The translations under genes and the position numbers were made by a program. From contig JAMXBD010001458.1 of NCBI GenBank assembly GCA_024138025.1, positions 62,001 to 126,000 on the forward strand: 64,000 bases of DNA, written 5' to 3'. The notes below the pieces were generated by a model. That model had not been told where the DNA came from. It did no database searches and saw only the letters and a program-made list of their open reading frames with translations. This DNA comes from Combretum micranthum (lineage: Eukaryota > Streptophyta > Magnoliopsida > Myrtales > Combretaceae). This document shows positions 11,220 through 23,060 of this stretch, one piece after another (positions within the stretch are counted from its first letter, which is position 1; every line of letters starts with the position of its first letter).

Positions 11220-13543
11220 AAATCAATGTTGTCGAAATTGGACCAAACCAGATAGTTTAACCTAGTTTGACTAGAACCAACCAACCTTAAAAGTGAGTCA
11301 GTTCCTACAATCGAACCATTTTTAAGTCAAACCGATCAGACTTGGATGACCCGGGCGGTTCAACCATCACTCGACTAACCAGTCAGTGATTCGAGTCCAT
11401 ACACACTTCCTAAAAGAAAAAAAAAAGAAAAAAAAACATTAAAATGGAATAGATTGTTATTGTTCGGCTTTTGGTTTTGATTTGGCTTTCCTCCTTCTAT
11501 TCCTGCTACTACAGAGTTAGTCATATCTGCTTCTCTTATTCACCACTTTCAGCTATCTGAACACGAATAATATCAATCTCCACAAATTTAAAATGTGGAT
11601 TCATTGTTATTTTCTAGTGGTGGAAGAGATGGGGAGAGTTAATGAGAATATTTGCAAAGCTTAGAGAATAAGAAGAAATTTGTTTTGCAAAGAATGTTTT
11701 CTTGATTAGTATCTTAGTAGATATCATAAGAGAAACTACTTACTATGTATTCAATGGAGAAAAGATTATTATTCTTTCAATGGAGAAAGGAGAAACTCCA
11801 ACTTAAAAATGTCACCGATCTTTACCTCACTTGTTGACAAAGATAGAAGTAACTGGTGACTAGTTTGGAAGACGGAAAGTTTTAAAAGAAATCTGGTTAG
11901 GTGGACAAAAGGTGATGGGTAAATTGGGAAGGGATTTAAGTGGAATTAAAGGTGAGGATGGAATCTACCCATGTAAATGCCAAAGAAGAGTGGTATGGGG
12001 TATTTAGGAATTGATTGAGTTTTTTTTTTTTTTTTGGCCATCAAATGGACTGAGTTAATTAGAGTGAATTGCAATGGCAAATAAGGAGGCAGGGTTAGGA
12101 ATGCAATAGGGCGGGTTTGGGACGGGTCATATAAGACCAGAACTGGCCCTATAGGATTACCCAAACCTGACTCGCGACCGTATAGAGTTTTTCATGCAAT
12201 ATCCAAACCCGTCTCTATAGGGTCATAGTTTTGACCTGCCTCGTCCCGCCTCGCCCCACTAACCCGATTTCATTTTTACTCTTTTTTTGTGTCCTTTTTT
12301 ATTCTTATTATGTAGAGGTTCTTGCAAAGTGGACAAATAAGACAATGTAATATCAACTCCGCATTGCATATTCTATATCAATACCTTCGAAAAAGTGTAA
12401 TAACAAGACAGTGTAATATCAAAAGCTATTGTATATGTGTGATGCATACTTCTTCTTATGCAATTTTTTTAAAATTTTTATATATACTTTTTTATTTAGT
12501 TTTGGTGTGGGATAAGATGTAATTCTTTTGCATTTATATTCCTATATTGAAATATGTGATTAAGTGTAATGCACATGTAAACACCATTCTAAATAAGGAA
12601 AATTTTATTACAGACTTTGTAATACGAAATTTATGAAGCTAGCTTTTTATCTGTTCAAGTTATAGGTGGTATTTCATTTTAATTTTTCTATTTGAAGAAA
12701 AGGACATTAAAGTCAAAATATCAAATACAATAAAAAAATATGCACTTAATAATATTTTTAGTCAATAAAATGCACACCTTATATTATATTAAGTAATAAA
12801 CTATGTCGATTAAAAAATAATAAAATTATTCGTTTAACATATTATCTAATATTTAATTGTTAGCGCCAATAATAAGCTGGTAATGGCAATGTTACTTGCT
12901 TCTCTACCATTATATATAAGTTTTAAAAAAATTTACTTACCTATAGCAACTTGGTAATATGCGAGTTGTGACAAACCTTAGTGTTTGTTAAGTTTTTTTT
13001 CTTTTAATTTTAAAATTTTAAATTATATTTTTTATAATAATTTTAGCAGGTCGGTTCGGCCCTATAGGGTCATAAGTACGACTCGAACTCCATCCATAAT
13101 CTTATAGGGTCACAAAATTTTTTACCAAACCAGTCCCATAATCCTATAGCGTTTGATCTTATGGGGTTTTTAGCAAGTCAGGTGCCCTACAATGACATGC
13201 CCGGTTGCATCCCCAGGCAAGATGAGTCAATTTCACGTGGGAGGGTCCCATAAGGAATGATTATTGAATTTTCAATTATCAAAATAGAAAATAAACATTA
13301 TATACAATTATTAAATAAATGATTGTTAAATAATTAAAATATAAGATTAATGATATACAATTGGTTTAAATTAATAGAATTAATTAATTATGAATTTAAT
13401 TATATAGTTTACATTTTTTTATCTTTCATAACTAAAATATAACTTGTATTTTTATTTTTCCTTGACCCCAGTTCAACCCCTCAACCTTTAACCCCTTAGC
13501 ATGTCCGGGTTAAACATCGGTTTGGTTCTAGCAACATTGATTT
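11220..13543. mobile_element. Possible older terminal-inverted-repeat element hosting a nested hAT-like element
   Basis: The left end (AAATCAATGTTG at 11,220) and the reverse complement of the right end (to 13,543) share AAATCAATGTTG. About 25 bp inside each end both also share an 'ACCAAACC.AT.GTTTAACC' block. I could not find a target duplication, and most of the interior is unrelated AT-rich DNA apart from the nested element at 12,096-13,215. This is an inference from the paired ends only. Confidence 0.4.
12096..13215. mobile_element. Non-autonomous hAT-like element, family 2, older copy (1,120 bp)
   Basis: Same family as 19,947-21,005. The left end is TAGGAATGCAATAGGGCGGG and the right end (reverse complement) is TGGGGATGCAACCGGGCATG. 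Both flank GGGTTTGGGACGGGTC-type words and 'cctatagggt' repeats. The flanking octamers GGCAGGGT (12,088-12,095) and GGCAAGAT (13,216-13,223) match at 6 of 8 positions, as expected of a decayed duplication. There is no transposase. Confidence 0.8.
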
Positions 13544-13690
13544 AAACTAAATTATATATGCTTTTAAGTTATAATTATTTACTGTGTTGTTGAATATGTA
13601 ATAAATTTTACTATTAACATAAAATAATTTTAACATTAATACTTATATATTTAATATTGCTTTTATATAATTTTTTCTATTTTTTTTAAA

Positions 13691-14332
13691 TGTAATTGGC
13701 TAGAACCGGTGGTTCCACCTGATTTCAGGCCAAAAAACTACATAGGAACCATGAAACCATTGGTTCCCTATTCAATTATGGAACCGAATCATAGTTATAT
13801 CTAGAGGTATGGATATGAAAGTTACAAATCGAGATACAAGTAAATAGAGGGAAAAAAAATTCCGCCTCTAGGGTTAAATGAACATAAAAATGTATGTAGG
13901 CAATTTGATAAAAAGTACATATTTACAGAATAATAAATTGAAAAATTAATTTATTCAATTAATTATTCTTTGTTAGCACCCATATAAGGGGTACAAACAA
14001 GTGTTAGTATTATAATAATGTAACCAGCTAGAACTAGCAATTCTATCCGATTCTAAACCAAAAAACTACTAAGGAATTGTGAAACCATTGGTTCTTATAG
14101 AATCGAACCATGTCTATATCTAGGGTATGGATATAGAAGTTACAAATTGAGATACAAGTAAATAAAGAGAAAAAAAATTTCACCACTAGAGTTATAGGTA
14201 CATAAAAATATATAAACAATTTTAGAAAAAATACATATTTATAGAATAATAAATTGAAATTTTAATTTATTCAATTAATTATTCTTTGTTAGCACCTGCA
14301 TAAGGGGTACAGACTAGTGCTAGTATTATCAT
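13691..14332 (+). repeat. Tandem duplication, two ~320-bp units
   Basis: Unit 1 (about 13,691-14,019) and unit 2 (about 14,020-14,332) align throughout. Both start with 'gctagaac', contain 'ccaaaaaactac' and 'gaaaccattggttc', then 'tatggatat..aagttacaaat', and end with 'tcaattaattattctttgtt' plus 'agcacc..ataaggggtaca'. Unit 1 carries gaaccggtggttcc-type words that are eroded in unit 2. Confidence 0.85.
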
Positions 14333-14339
14333 CAAGCCA

Positions 14340-14668
14340 AAACCTTTTTTTTTTTTTTTTTTTGTTTAGACTCCAGATTTTGTAATTAAATTATCTTTTT
14401 TCTTTTACTCAAATTCCCTTTCTTTCTCCCACTACCTTTTCCTATAGGCTATGACCACTATTCAATTTTTACAAGAGCTTCCTCTATTTAATTCTCTTTT
14501 TATGCAATTATTTTTCATTTTTAAACTTTAAAAAAACTGCTAGTTATCTAACTATTATAACTTTTCACATTAACATTATTTCTTTTTCTTTTCCCCTCTT
14601 GATTAACCCGTTTTACCTACTTTTGTTCAAAGTGCTTTTTAGCACCCATGTAATGAGTGCACAATCCA

Positions 14669-14705
<37 letters not shown>

Positions 14706-15740
14706 AGAAATAACATGTGGATGTATACTAATAAGTAAGATAATACATCATTGTTTTAAAACTTTAATTTTCCCACAAATGACTGCTAGTCTTTTGTTTT
14801 TTATTTTTTATTTATTTTTCAATAGTCTGATAATTAATAACTTCACGAATCATATTGTTATATTCTAGCTTGTATTCATTATTGTTTTATATGATAATTA
14901 TAATGGATCTTTTTTTTTTTTTTCCTTTACTGGAAAGATACAAATAGATTCCCTAAACTCTCAAAGCTTATATTCACAAATCTATCACTTTGAATATATG
15001 ATTTCCTGGCCCCCTAATGTCTGGTTATTTTATCAATTAGCCAAGTTTCTTATTGCTATTGTTTGAGGCAGCAGAAGCACCATTGAATTACCAAAATCAT
15101 GTCAACTAATTAAGTATTATAATGTGGAGAAAATATCAAGTTTAATACACGAACTTTCATGAAAAATTCAATTAGATATCTGAATTTTAAAAAGGTTCAA
15201 TCTAGTATATATTTACTCCATTATTGAGGTATACATTAGATCTAAGCCTGCAGCAACACGTGGACAAGACATAATAAGAGAGAGAGATACGAGGAAAGAG
15301 GAAGAAGACCAAGAAATGGAGCGGGTAAAGATAAGGGGCACCAAAACACGTGGACAAGAGTGCGAAAAAGGAGAAGAAGAGAATTAGATAAGCTATTTTC
15401 ACCGTTTCAAAGAGAAACCCAAGGGAGAGAGAAAGAGAGAGAGTTGCAGTGGTTGTGAAAATGGTTCTTCTTTGCTTGTAATATGGTGACGTTGGAGAGA
15501 TCGAAAAGTTCACTGAGCAAATCTCGGAGAACCCGTGCTCCTCTCGTCTATAGTGGCAGTTGTAACAATCGAACCGTCGCTTTGTGTGAGCTTCGGGAGG
15601 CTTTTCCATCGGTCTCCCGGGTTGTTGCTTCTTTTAGTCCCTCATGAGTCCAGCCATTCGTGTTATAGGGTCGTAATTTTGTGTTTAGTTTCTTGTCCTA
15701 CTCGTATCATAATCGCCTAGCATTGCTTCTATTTCGCGTC
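14340..15740. other. Gene-free stretch with simple repeats
   Basis: It contains a poly-T tract (about 14,346-14,363), a (TA)n microsatellite (about 14,671-14,701), a poly-T tract near 14,910 and GA-rich sequence at 15,280-15,450. The 135-codon minus frame at 15,202-15,609 is low-complexity and matches nothing I recognise. Confidence 0.55.
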
Positions 15741-15746
15741 TTCTAC

Positions 15747-16909
15747 CTGTCAACTGGAATCCAATCAACAACAATAGCAGCTAGCTGCTCCCAACACCCA
15801 TCGATCTGCAATATATATCCAAAAGAGAGAAACTAAGCATTCTGGAGACAGCATATATGGTAGTAGGTGAGTAGCAGGATAAACAACGGCCCTACAAATA
15901 GTTGCATTCAGGTCCTCCTAATGCTCTACACTCAAATCGAACTTCAAAGTAGATGAGACAGATCAATGGAGACATCCAACACCATCGCCACTAAATTGTT
16001 TATGCATCTATACAATATTAGCCAGCATGGTTTATTTCATTATTGTCTGAAAGAGACTAGCAGTATGCACCAGAACAGGTATAATCTTACTGGATTTCCA
16101 CAATAAAGAGATAATTAAGCAGCTGGTTGTACATATTCTAGACTCCAATACAAGTGCTTTATGGTTAATTAGATAATCCCTTTCATGCATCAAGCAGAAT
16201 AGACAATATATGTGGTATGGATGAAGTAATCCACCATGAGGTTCATATGTATGGATGAAATGGACTAAAAAACAACTAAATGCATGTCCTAGAGAAATCC
16301 AAAAGAACATTAAAGTGTCATGTCAACCTAATGTAGCTTTACCTTTCATATTCTTGCTGAACATGGTAAGCATCATTTAATAGTGCCTGCCACTCTCAAC
16401 AAGATCTAGCTGTATATGGACCAACTGATTGCTTTTGCCAGGTCTTTCAACAAACATGCCTCGGAACCACGTAATTTGAGATAGAACAACAAAGATTCTA
16501 AGACTGGTGCCAAAGCAGCATTTGATCCCTCCAACCCTATAACAGAGTAAACAACAAAATAAAACAACCCTATCCACCTAGCCAAAGAACAAAGTTCCTT
16601 GTGAAATTTGCCGAATTGGTGGTACCAACTCCTCTAGACACCGATAAAAAACATATTTTGAAAGAGAATAATTTGATATTTGCTTCAATTGAATACAAGG
16701 GATATCATCTATTCTCTTATTAAATCAGATTTTATCAAACATACTTGGTATTTGTACAACCTAAACTCACCAGCAGGATATTGTAGGGCAGCAGAGAGGC
16801 AGCATATGGATGGCACTGCTGATGGATCCCTCGCTTCAGCTCTAGCAGTCAATAAAGTAGCATTCTTTTCCACAGCTTCAAGACCTGTGGCTCCATCAGC
16901 AACCATTGA
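15747..16909 (-). pseudogene. AUGMIN subunit 5 (AUG5/HAUS5-like) gene fragment, broken
   Basis: On the minus strand three exon-like blocks match the C-terminal part of plant AUGMIN subunit 5, a component of the eight-subunit augmin complex that recruits gamma-tubulin to microtubules. Block A (16,771-16,909) starts after a TAG acceptor and ends at GTGAGT; it encodes [20 protein letters not shown] and SAALQYPA. Block B (16,343-16,536) runs from an ATAG acceptor to a GTAAAG donor; it encodes [20 protein letters not shown] and then needs two frame changes (near AKAI and after VESG) to stay homologous, giving an in-frame TAG otherwise. Block C (about 15,747-15,807) encodes WEQLAAIVVDWIPVD. The N-terminal two-thirds is absent: the next gene begins at 17,646. 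Identity rests on my memory of the family. Confidence 0.8.
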
Positions 16910-17645
16910 CTACAAGAGGCCCTGATAACACGATACAAAGATGAGTGCACAAGAAATCATCCTTTTGAAGCAGGAAAAAGGTACGTATTAAGCAATATTT
17001 CCAGCTAAAAGGAAGAGCCGAGATATCTCTATCAAGAGGTAAGAGAACTATCACCATAAAGTGGCCTCAGCAATAGCCATAAACAAAAATAAGAGGAAGT
17101 ATTTACGACAACCTGCCTTTTCCTTTCACTGAACGTGTTTGACCAATCTGTGTGGCATGAGAGAGAGAAGGAGAAGCATCCACATGGATGTTACATTATT
17201 ATACCATTTCAAACAATTTCCATCCTAGATACCCCCACGAATAACCAACAATCATCCAAATTCCATCATACTTGGGAATAAACTGGCTAGGTAAAAGTTT
17301 ATCGTGTGCGTTGCATGTATAAGAAAAATAGAGAGAACACCTAGGCTCGCCACTGAAAATTTGACAAAATGTTAGATGAAATCGACAATAGTAATGATTT
17401 CGAAACCTTGCAAGTTTAAATTAGAAAATTTCAATGCATTCAGAGATTTGAATTGAATCCAGTGCTTATTGTGATAGAGACACAAATTCTGGCATATCCT
17501 TAAAACCAAGTGTACAGTCAAAATCATCCTCCTTCTAATATACAGCAATCAAAGGGGACATCCAGTGCATAATTCACACTTCTCTTTTTTCTAATACATA
17601 CTCCTATTTCAATTTTCTATCAAACAGATAATGCAACCCCCACCA
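16910..17645. other. Intergenic; 3' flank of the CCCH-RING gene
   Basis: No further AUGMIN exon could be assigned with confidence. The part near 17,645 must include the 3' UTR of the neighbouring minus-strand gene. Confidence 0.5.
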
Positions 17646-19522
17646 TCACTTTCCTTCTGCGGCCATCTTCTTGCGGATCTCATGGGCTGCATTAAATATA
17701 CCAAGGGTGGGCTGGTTGCAGACAAAGCACTTTTTATTTCTAGAATGATGCTGCAAATGCCAAAGAAAGGGCAAGTTAGTACACAATTAGGAAGAGCAAC
17801 AGATTTGTTTCATTTGCTAAACCGAAAAGATTAAAAATCTACAAAGGTAGAAAGAATTCCTTTATGGATTGTGGTGGCATTATCAGTACAGCAACCCTAT
17901 GATTAATTTTTCATTGTGATGTCTCCATATTGTCAAGCTACTAAAAGCATATAAATATGAAGTAATATTTAAGTAACTCCATAGTGTCAATATGGCACAT
18001 CTCTGTTATCGCCCTGTGATGACAATTGAGCGCAACACCAAACAAAATTCCTTATACGGATAGACAGGGGATATGGCAAATTACTCCTCCAGGGCTGTAA
18101 CTTTTAAAACCTCTTTAAGCTCTTCAGCTTTTAATAACTTTCTTGTTGACTACTCTAAATTTTTTGAAATGAGTAAAGCAACTATTTTATTCCATTTTCC
18201 AGTAACATCAACTAACTTTTCCTAGTTTTTCTTGTTCAATAATTATTGTCTCAAGTGGGATGTCATATATATTCAAGTTTATAGGTCCAATATTGCACTT
18301 TTCCTAACAGAGAGGATTATTATCAACAAATGAATCCATGATGCAAAACTACAAACCATCAGGTAAGAATTGGAATGGGAAATTACCTTTAGAGCACAAT
18401 GTTCACAGAAATAATGCTTGCACTTCGTTACAACTGGATCAACAAAGCGCTGCCTACAAATAAAGCAAGCGAAGGGCAATTCATCATCTTCATCATCGTC
18501 TCCAAGCTGTTCGTTATCCTCCTCATCATCTCCCTCATTCCCTCCCATCGCTAGATTTCTCTTCCTCACCTTCTCAGCTTCCTCCCATTCTTTTTCAAGC
18601 TGCCACCCAGACTTGTAATCACCACGGTCATGCATGAATTTGCACGAATCCCCATACCCACAATAACCAGTCTCCTTATAATCCTTGCATATGTCTGGCT
18701 GATAATCGAATCTTGCTGACACTCTTATATGGGCAGAAGCCCTAAGAGGCCCATGTGCTCCACCAGCTTTCTCACCTGCAACCGTCTGCTCTCTCCGAAA
18801 CCCTGCCTTGTAATCAGTATAGCCATGGATACCCTTATATATCTTTTCATCACCGGAGACCTTGCTCTTGCCAAGGATATCCTCATTCGCTCGCTTAAGA
18901 ACTCTTTCTCGAATAGCTCGAGCATCCTTAGTGAACTCCGTCTCAGTTTCTAGAGTAGCTGTTGCCCTACTGTCATTCTCAACCTGTATCTCCCTAGAAG
19001 ACTCAAACTGAAACAGCGGCTTGGATTCGGATTCCTTAGTTGCAGCCTGTTTAGAGGAACCAGTGGTAAAGTACAATTTATTATCCGACTTTTGAGATTT
19101 CTTCTGAGCATACAACAACGAACTCTCAGTTTTAGAGTCTTCATCATCATCATCATCGTCTTCCCGAACGGTTCTTTTCCGAATATTCTTATTCTTGGAA
19201 GGTTTTTTGAAGAAATTGCACACTGAAAAATAAAAACACACAAGAGGAGAGAGAGAATTAATAATTTTGTAAATTTAGCAAATCAACGAGACAAACCCCT
19301 GAGATTACAAGTTTATTAGAACTTTCACCAGTAGAATTCACAACTTGCTATCTAAAAATTGCCAAAGGTGAGAATATCAAACACTAAACTAGAGAACCTT
19401 AGTTCGATATGAGGCAATGAAATTAATAGTAAAGAAAGAGTTTTACCTTGTCCTGAAGATTGTTTATCTTTTTCCATAGGATTCCCGGATATGTCGGGTC
19501 GAACTTCATCAGAGTCTGCCAT
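17646..19522 (-). CDS. CCCH zinc finger plus RING protein, CWC24/RNF113-type splicing factor
   Basis: Three minus-strand exons, 19,447-19,522, 18,387-19,222 and 17,646-17,750, join with GT-AG introns and no frame break into 338 residues. It starts [10 protein letters not shown]; the start is the only ATG upstream of the first donor in frame. After an acidic, charged N-terminal half, a CCCH finger (C204, C213, C219, H223; C-x8-C-x5-C-x3-H) is followed by an acidic linker and a C-terminal C3HC4 RING (C278, C281, C293, H295, C298, C301, C312, C315). That order and length are those of yeast Cwc24, human RNF113A and the plant CCCH protein C3H1, a nuclear spliceosome-associated factor with ubiquitin-ligase type RING. 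Intron 2 splits the RING between its last two cysteine pairs. A downstream CCCH/RING paralogue would have the same layout, but the family call is secure. Confidence 0.95.
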
Positions 19523-19554
19523 TTATGCTACCAATGAGAAAATAACAATCAAAT

Positions 19555-19562
19555 TAGGGTTT
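19555..19562 (-). promoter_or_regulatory. telo-box (AAACCCTA) upstream of the CCCH-RING gene
   Basis: AAACCCTA lies 33-40 bp upstream of the start codon on the coding strand. This interstitial telomere-like motif is common near the transcription starts of plant housekeeping, translation and RNA-processing genes. A TATATATA run (about 19,575-19,584) sits just upstream. The regulatory role is inferred. Confidence 0.5.
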
Positions 19563-19946
19563 TGTGTGTGCGTGTATATATATAGAGAGAGAGAAAGCGT
19601 AGAGGAGAGGAAAGGAGGGAGTGAGGAAGCTTACCCAAGTCGTGAACGGCAAGACAAGTCAAATGACTATGTGAGAAAGCTCGATCTCGGACGTACGACT
19701 CAGAGCTGCTATGGTAATCGTCGTTGGGATGAAAAATGCGCGCCGCCAATGAGTCGCCGGTGGAAGAAGTCGCCGGTTGCCGATTAGACTTCAGGGATGC
19801 GGTATGAAGTTGGGTCGGTAATGAGTCAGTTCAGTGAGACAGATGTTTCTTTCTATTTCATTTTCCTTTTTTTTTTATTATATATTATATTATAATACAT
19901 GTAAAGATTTAACAAGCTCACTTATGGGATGATGGTCAATCACAAT

Positions 19947-21005
19947 TAGGGATGCAACCGGGGCGGGTTTGGGACGGGTCGTATAAGACCCGAACCCGCC
20001 CCGCTTCCTAATAAGGTTTCCCAAACCCGTCCCGTGACCCTACAGGGTTTTCTATTCAATACCCAAACCCGCCATGTAGGGTTTTGACCCTGACCCGCCC
20101 GCCCCGCGACCCGCTTAATTTTTTTTCTCTTCTCAACACTTAGTTAAATTACAAAATTTAACGATAATTTTATCCTATAGGAGCATAATAGTTAGTTACA
20201 ACTATACTTGAATGAATTTTACAAGATATGCCATAACTTTATTAAGAAATATAAAGGTTTAAAACTATCATAAGAAAATTTTCAAATGTAGATGAAAAGA
20301 CATTACTTCACTTACATAAATATACATAATACATATGTAGGAAGTAGGAACCGTGCCTATAAACATAAATAATATCCATGAAATGTCTGACAATTATAAC
20401 TGGGGGTTTTGATGGCATCCCTTAAAATATCTATATAGTCATTTTAATGCGTGCTGAGTAGGAAATCCTTTTACGGAGGTTTTTTTTTTTTCTTTTTTCC
20501 TTTTATAATGATAATACGTGTATTCTAACTTTTATTTTATTTTTTACAAATAAAGCGTCTCATAACATTAATAATGATTACATAAGTTAACCTCTAAATA
20601 TAATGTATTTGTATTTGTAATTAGAACCAATATATAGCAAAAGTTGGATCCATGAATCGAAGTTACGAGTACATATTTGCCAAAGGAAAAGTGTGAGGCT
20701 CGGGGTAATACATAGAAAACTAAATTAACTTCTTCCCCTCAAAAAAGGAAAAAAAATAATGGTAGACAGTTATATGTAGATCATAATAAGAATAATAATT
20801 TAATTTTTTTAATTATTTATATTATGACGGGTTCGGGTTACCCATCGGGTTTTTGTAATGACCCGAACCCGCCCCTAAACCCTATAGGGTCAGCAAGTAA
20901 TTTTCCAAACCCGTCCCGCGACCCTATAGGGTCTGACCCTACAGGGTTTTTAACGGTTCGGGTGGGCCGGGTATCCTATAATGACCCGCCCCGGTTGCAT
21001 CCCTA
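19947..21005. mobile_element. Non-autonomous hAT-like element, family 2, intact copy (1,059 bp)
   Basis: The terminal repeats are perfect for over 20 bp, beginning TAGGGATGCAACCGGGGCGG. They are bounded by a perfect 8-bp duplication ATCACAAT (19,939-19,946 and 21,006-21,013). Subterminal regions are GC-rich (GACCCGAACCCGCC, CCCTATAGGGTC), the core is AT-rich, and no transposase is present. It lies about 420 bp upstream of the CCCH-RING start codon. Confidence 0.95.
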
Positions 21006-21342
21006 ATCACAATCATATAATTGTTAGATATCATGATGTATTATAATATAATTGATAATTATATTATCATACAAAGCAAAATAAAAGATAATGAAAGAAA
21101 ACAACTAGTTACAGGACAACAAAGACAACAACAATAGAATAGTAAAGTTGGACAAAAATATAAACATTAATATAAAACAACAACCATTAAAAAGCAATAA
21201 TAAAACAAAATATGTAGACAGAATATAAAAACACTATTAATAAAGCCAACCAAATATATAAACTAAATATAAAATTATAACATAAAACTGGATATTTAAA
21301 CGAAATTGTTAATCAAAGGTTTGAAGGTATAAAGATAACATG

Positions 21343-21354
21343 GCTCTGATACCA
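21343..21354 (-). other. tRNA-iMet primer-binding site of the viral fossil
   Basis: On the minus strand TGGTATCAGAGC, followed by CATG, immediately follows the control repeat. Caulimovirids prime minus-strand DNA synthesis from initiator-Met tRNA at this sequence. Confidence 0.85.
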
Positions 21355-22193
21355 AAATCAGGATCTTTATGTCACGGGAAAAGACTTTATAGCAGGGGCA
21401 AACAATTAAAGTGAAGATAGTTAACCGATGGAGTAATGTTTTTTTAAAAAAATAAACCCCGTATCCACGCTATAACCCATAAGGCTAAAACACGACAACT
21501 TCTACCTCAAATCGTCTCATCAAAGGGTTTTTAGGTTGATCCTTTTTGTATAATTTCTAAAGGAATCAGAGCCTTTACCATCAAGTATGGTGCCTTAATC
21601 TGTTTACCCATACTATATAATCTTATCGCATGAAATAAAGACCTAATAAGATTTTAGAGCATGGTTACCTTTACATCTTAAAAGAAAAATTAGCTAAACA
21701 TGGTTAAGAAAAACCTACAAAAGTCTTACTAAATATGGAGGAAGTATGTTATAGTAGTTGGAGAAATTTGCTACAACTATTATAAGAACACTCTTGCAGA
21801 ATTTAAACACAAAAAAAATTTCACTATGACTCTTTTCCTAACGCTTTCGGTTTATGTTCAACTGAAAGCGTACCAGCCTTTTATAGAAAATTTTTGTAGG
21901 CTACAATGTGCTACAGTGCTAAAACAGTATCCAAATAGTGTCGCTACAATAAAACTCTTGTTTTCCTTTTGCCAATTTTTCCTTTTTTTTTTTTCTCCTT
22001 TGTCTTCTATAATCTTCTCCTTCTGTCTCCTTTTCGATTTTTGTGACTGTTTTCCTTTTAGTCAAAACCTATTATGCCTCCTATCACCTTGGTCCTTATC
22101 CTTTTTTTTGAAAATTTTTAGCTGGTTCTTATATCCTTCCTTTTCTAAAAATTTCAACTAGTTCTTATCTCCTTATCTTAATTTTTTTTAGGA
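21355..22193 (-). repeat. Caulimovirid control-region repeat, unit B
   Basis: It aligns end to end with 22,194-23,060. Boundaries are marked by 'aggatctttatgtcacggg' here and 'aggatctctatgccacgg' in the other unit. The sequence is non-coding, with poly-pyrimidine stretches on the plus strand. By position it is the intergenic promoter/leader region between the last gene and the primer site. Confidence 0.85.
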
Positions 22194-23060
22194 TCTCTAT
22201 GCCACGGAGAAAGACTTCGTGGCAGGGGTAAAAAATTAAAGCGAAGATAATTAACTGATAAAACAATGTTTTCTTTAGAAATGTCCACGCCATAACCCAC
22301 AAGACTAAAACATGGCAACCTTTGCCTCAAATAACCTCATCAAAGGGTTTTTAAGTCGACCCTTTTGGTATAATTTCTAAAAGAACCAGAGCATTTACTA
22401 TCAAGTATGGTACCTTAATATGTTTACCCATACTATAAGATCTTATCGCATGAAACAAATGCTTAATAAGATTTTAGAGTATGGTTACTTTTATACCTTA
22501 TAAAAATTAGTTAGAAATGGTTGAGGAAGCTTACAAAAGTCTTATTAAATATGGAAGAAGTATATTAAGTAGTTGGGGAAATTTGCTACAACTGTTATAA
22601 GAACACTCTTGCAGAATTTAAACACAAAAAAACTTTCACTAGAATTGTTTTCCTAACACTCTTGGCTTACGTTCAATTGAGAATGTACTCGCCTTTTATA
22701 CAAAATTTTTGCAAGTAAAAATAGTAAAAAAAGTGCTACATGCTACAGTACTAAAACAATATTTCTACAGTGTGCTATGGTGTTAAACAGTGTGCTACAG
22801 TGCCTAAACAATGTCGCTACAGTAAAACTTTGTTTTCCTTTTGCCAATTTTTTCTTGTTTGTTTTCTCCTTTGTCTTCTGTAATCTTCTCCTTTTGTCTC
22901 CTTTCCGATTTTTTCGTATCCGTTTTTCTTTTAGTCGATACCTATTATGCCTCCTATCACCTTGGTCCTTATCCTTTTTTTTTTTTCTGAAAATTTTCAG
23001 CTGGTTCTTATCTCCTTCCTTTTCTGAAAACTTCAATTGTTTCTTATCTCTTTCTCCTGA
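22194..23060 (-). repeat. Caulimovirid control-region repeat, unit A
   Basis: Direct repeat of unit B, roughly 75-80% similar by eye. No primer site lies between the two units, so this is a duplication within the control region and not two monomer genomes joined head to tail. Open frames on either strand here are low-complexity. Confidence 0.85.

Noticed and set aside
16680..16925. 81-codon plus-strand open frame
   Set aside because: It is antisense to the AUGMIN block A exon on the minus strand, which has splice sites and family similarity.
21355..23060. The two 0.85-kb repeats as LTRs of an LTR retrotransposon
   Set aside because: They are directly adjacent with no internal region between them, and the coding part on the same strand lacks integrase; a duplicated caulimovirid control region fits better.
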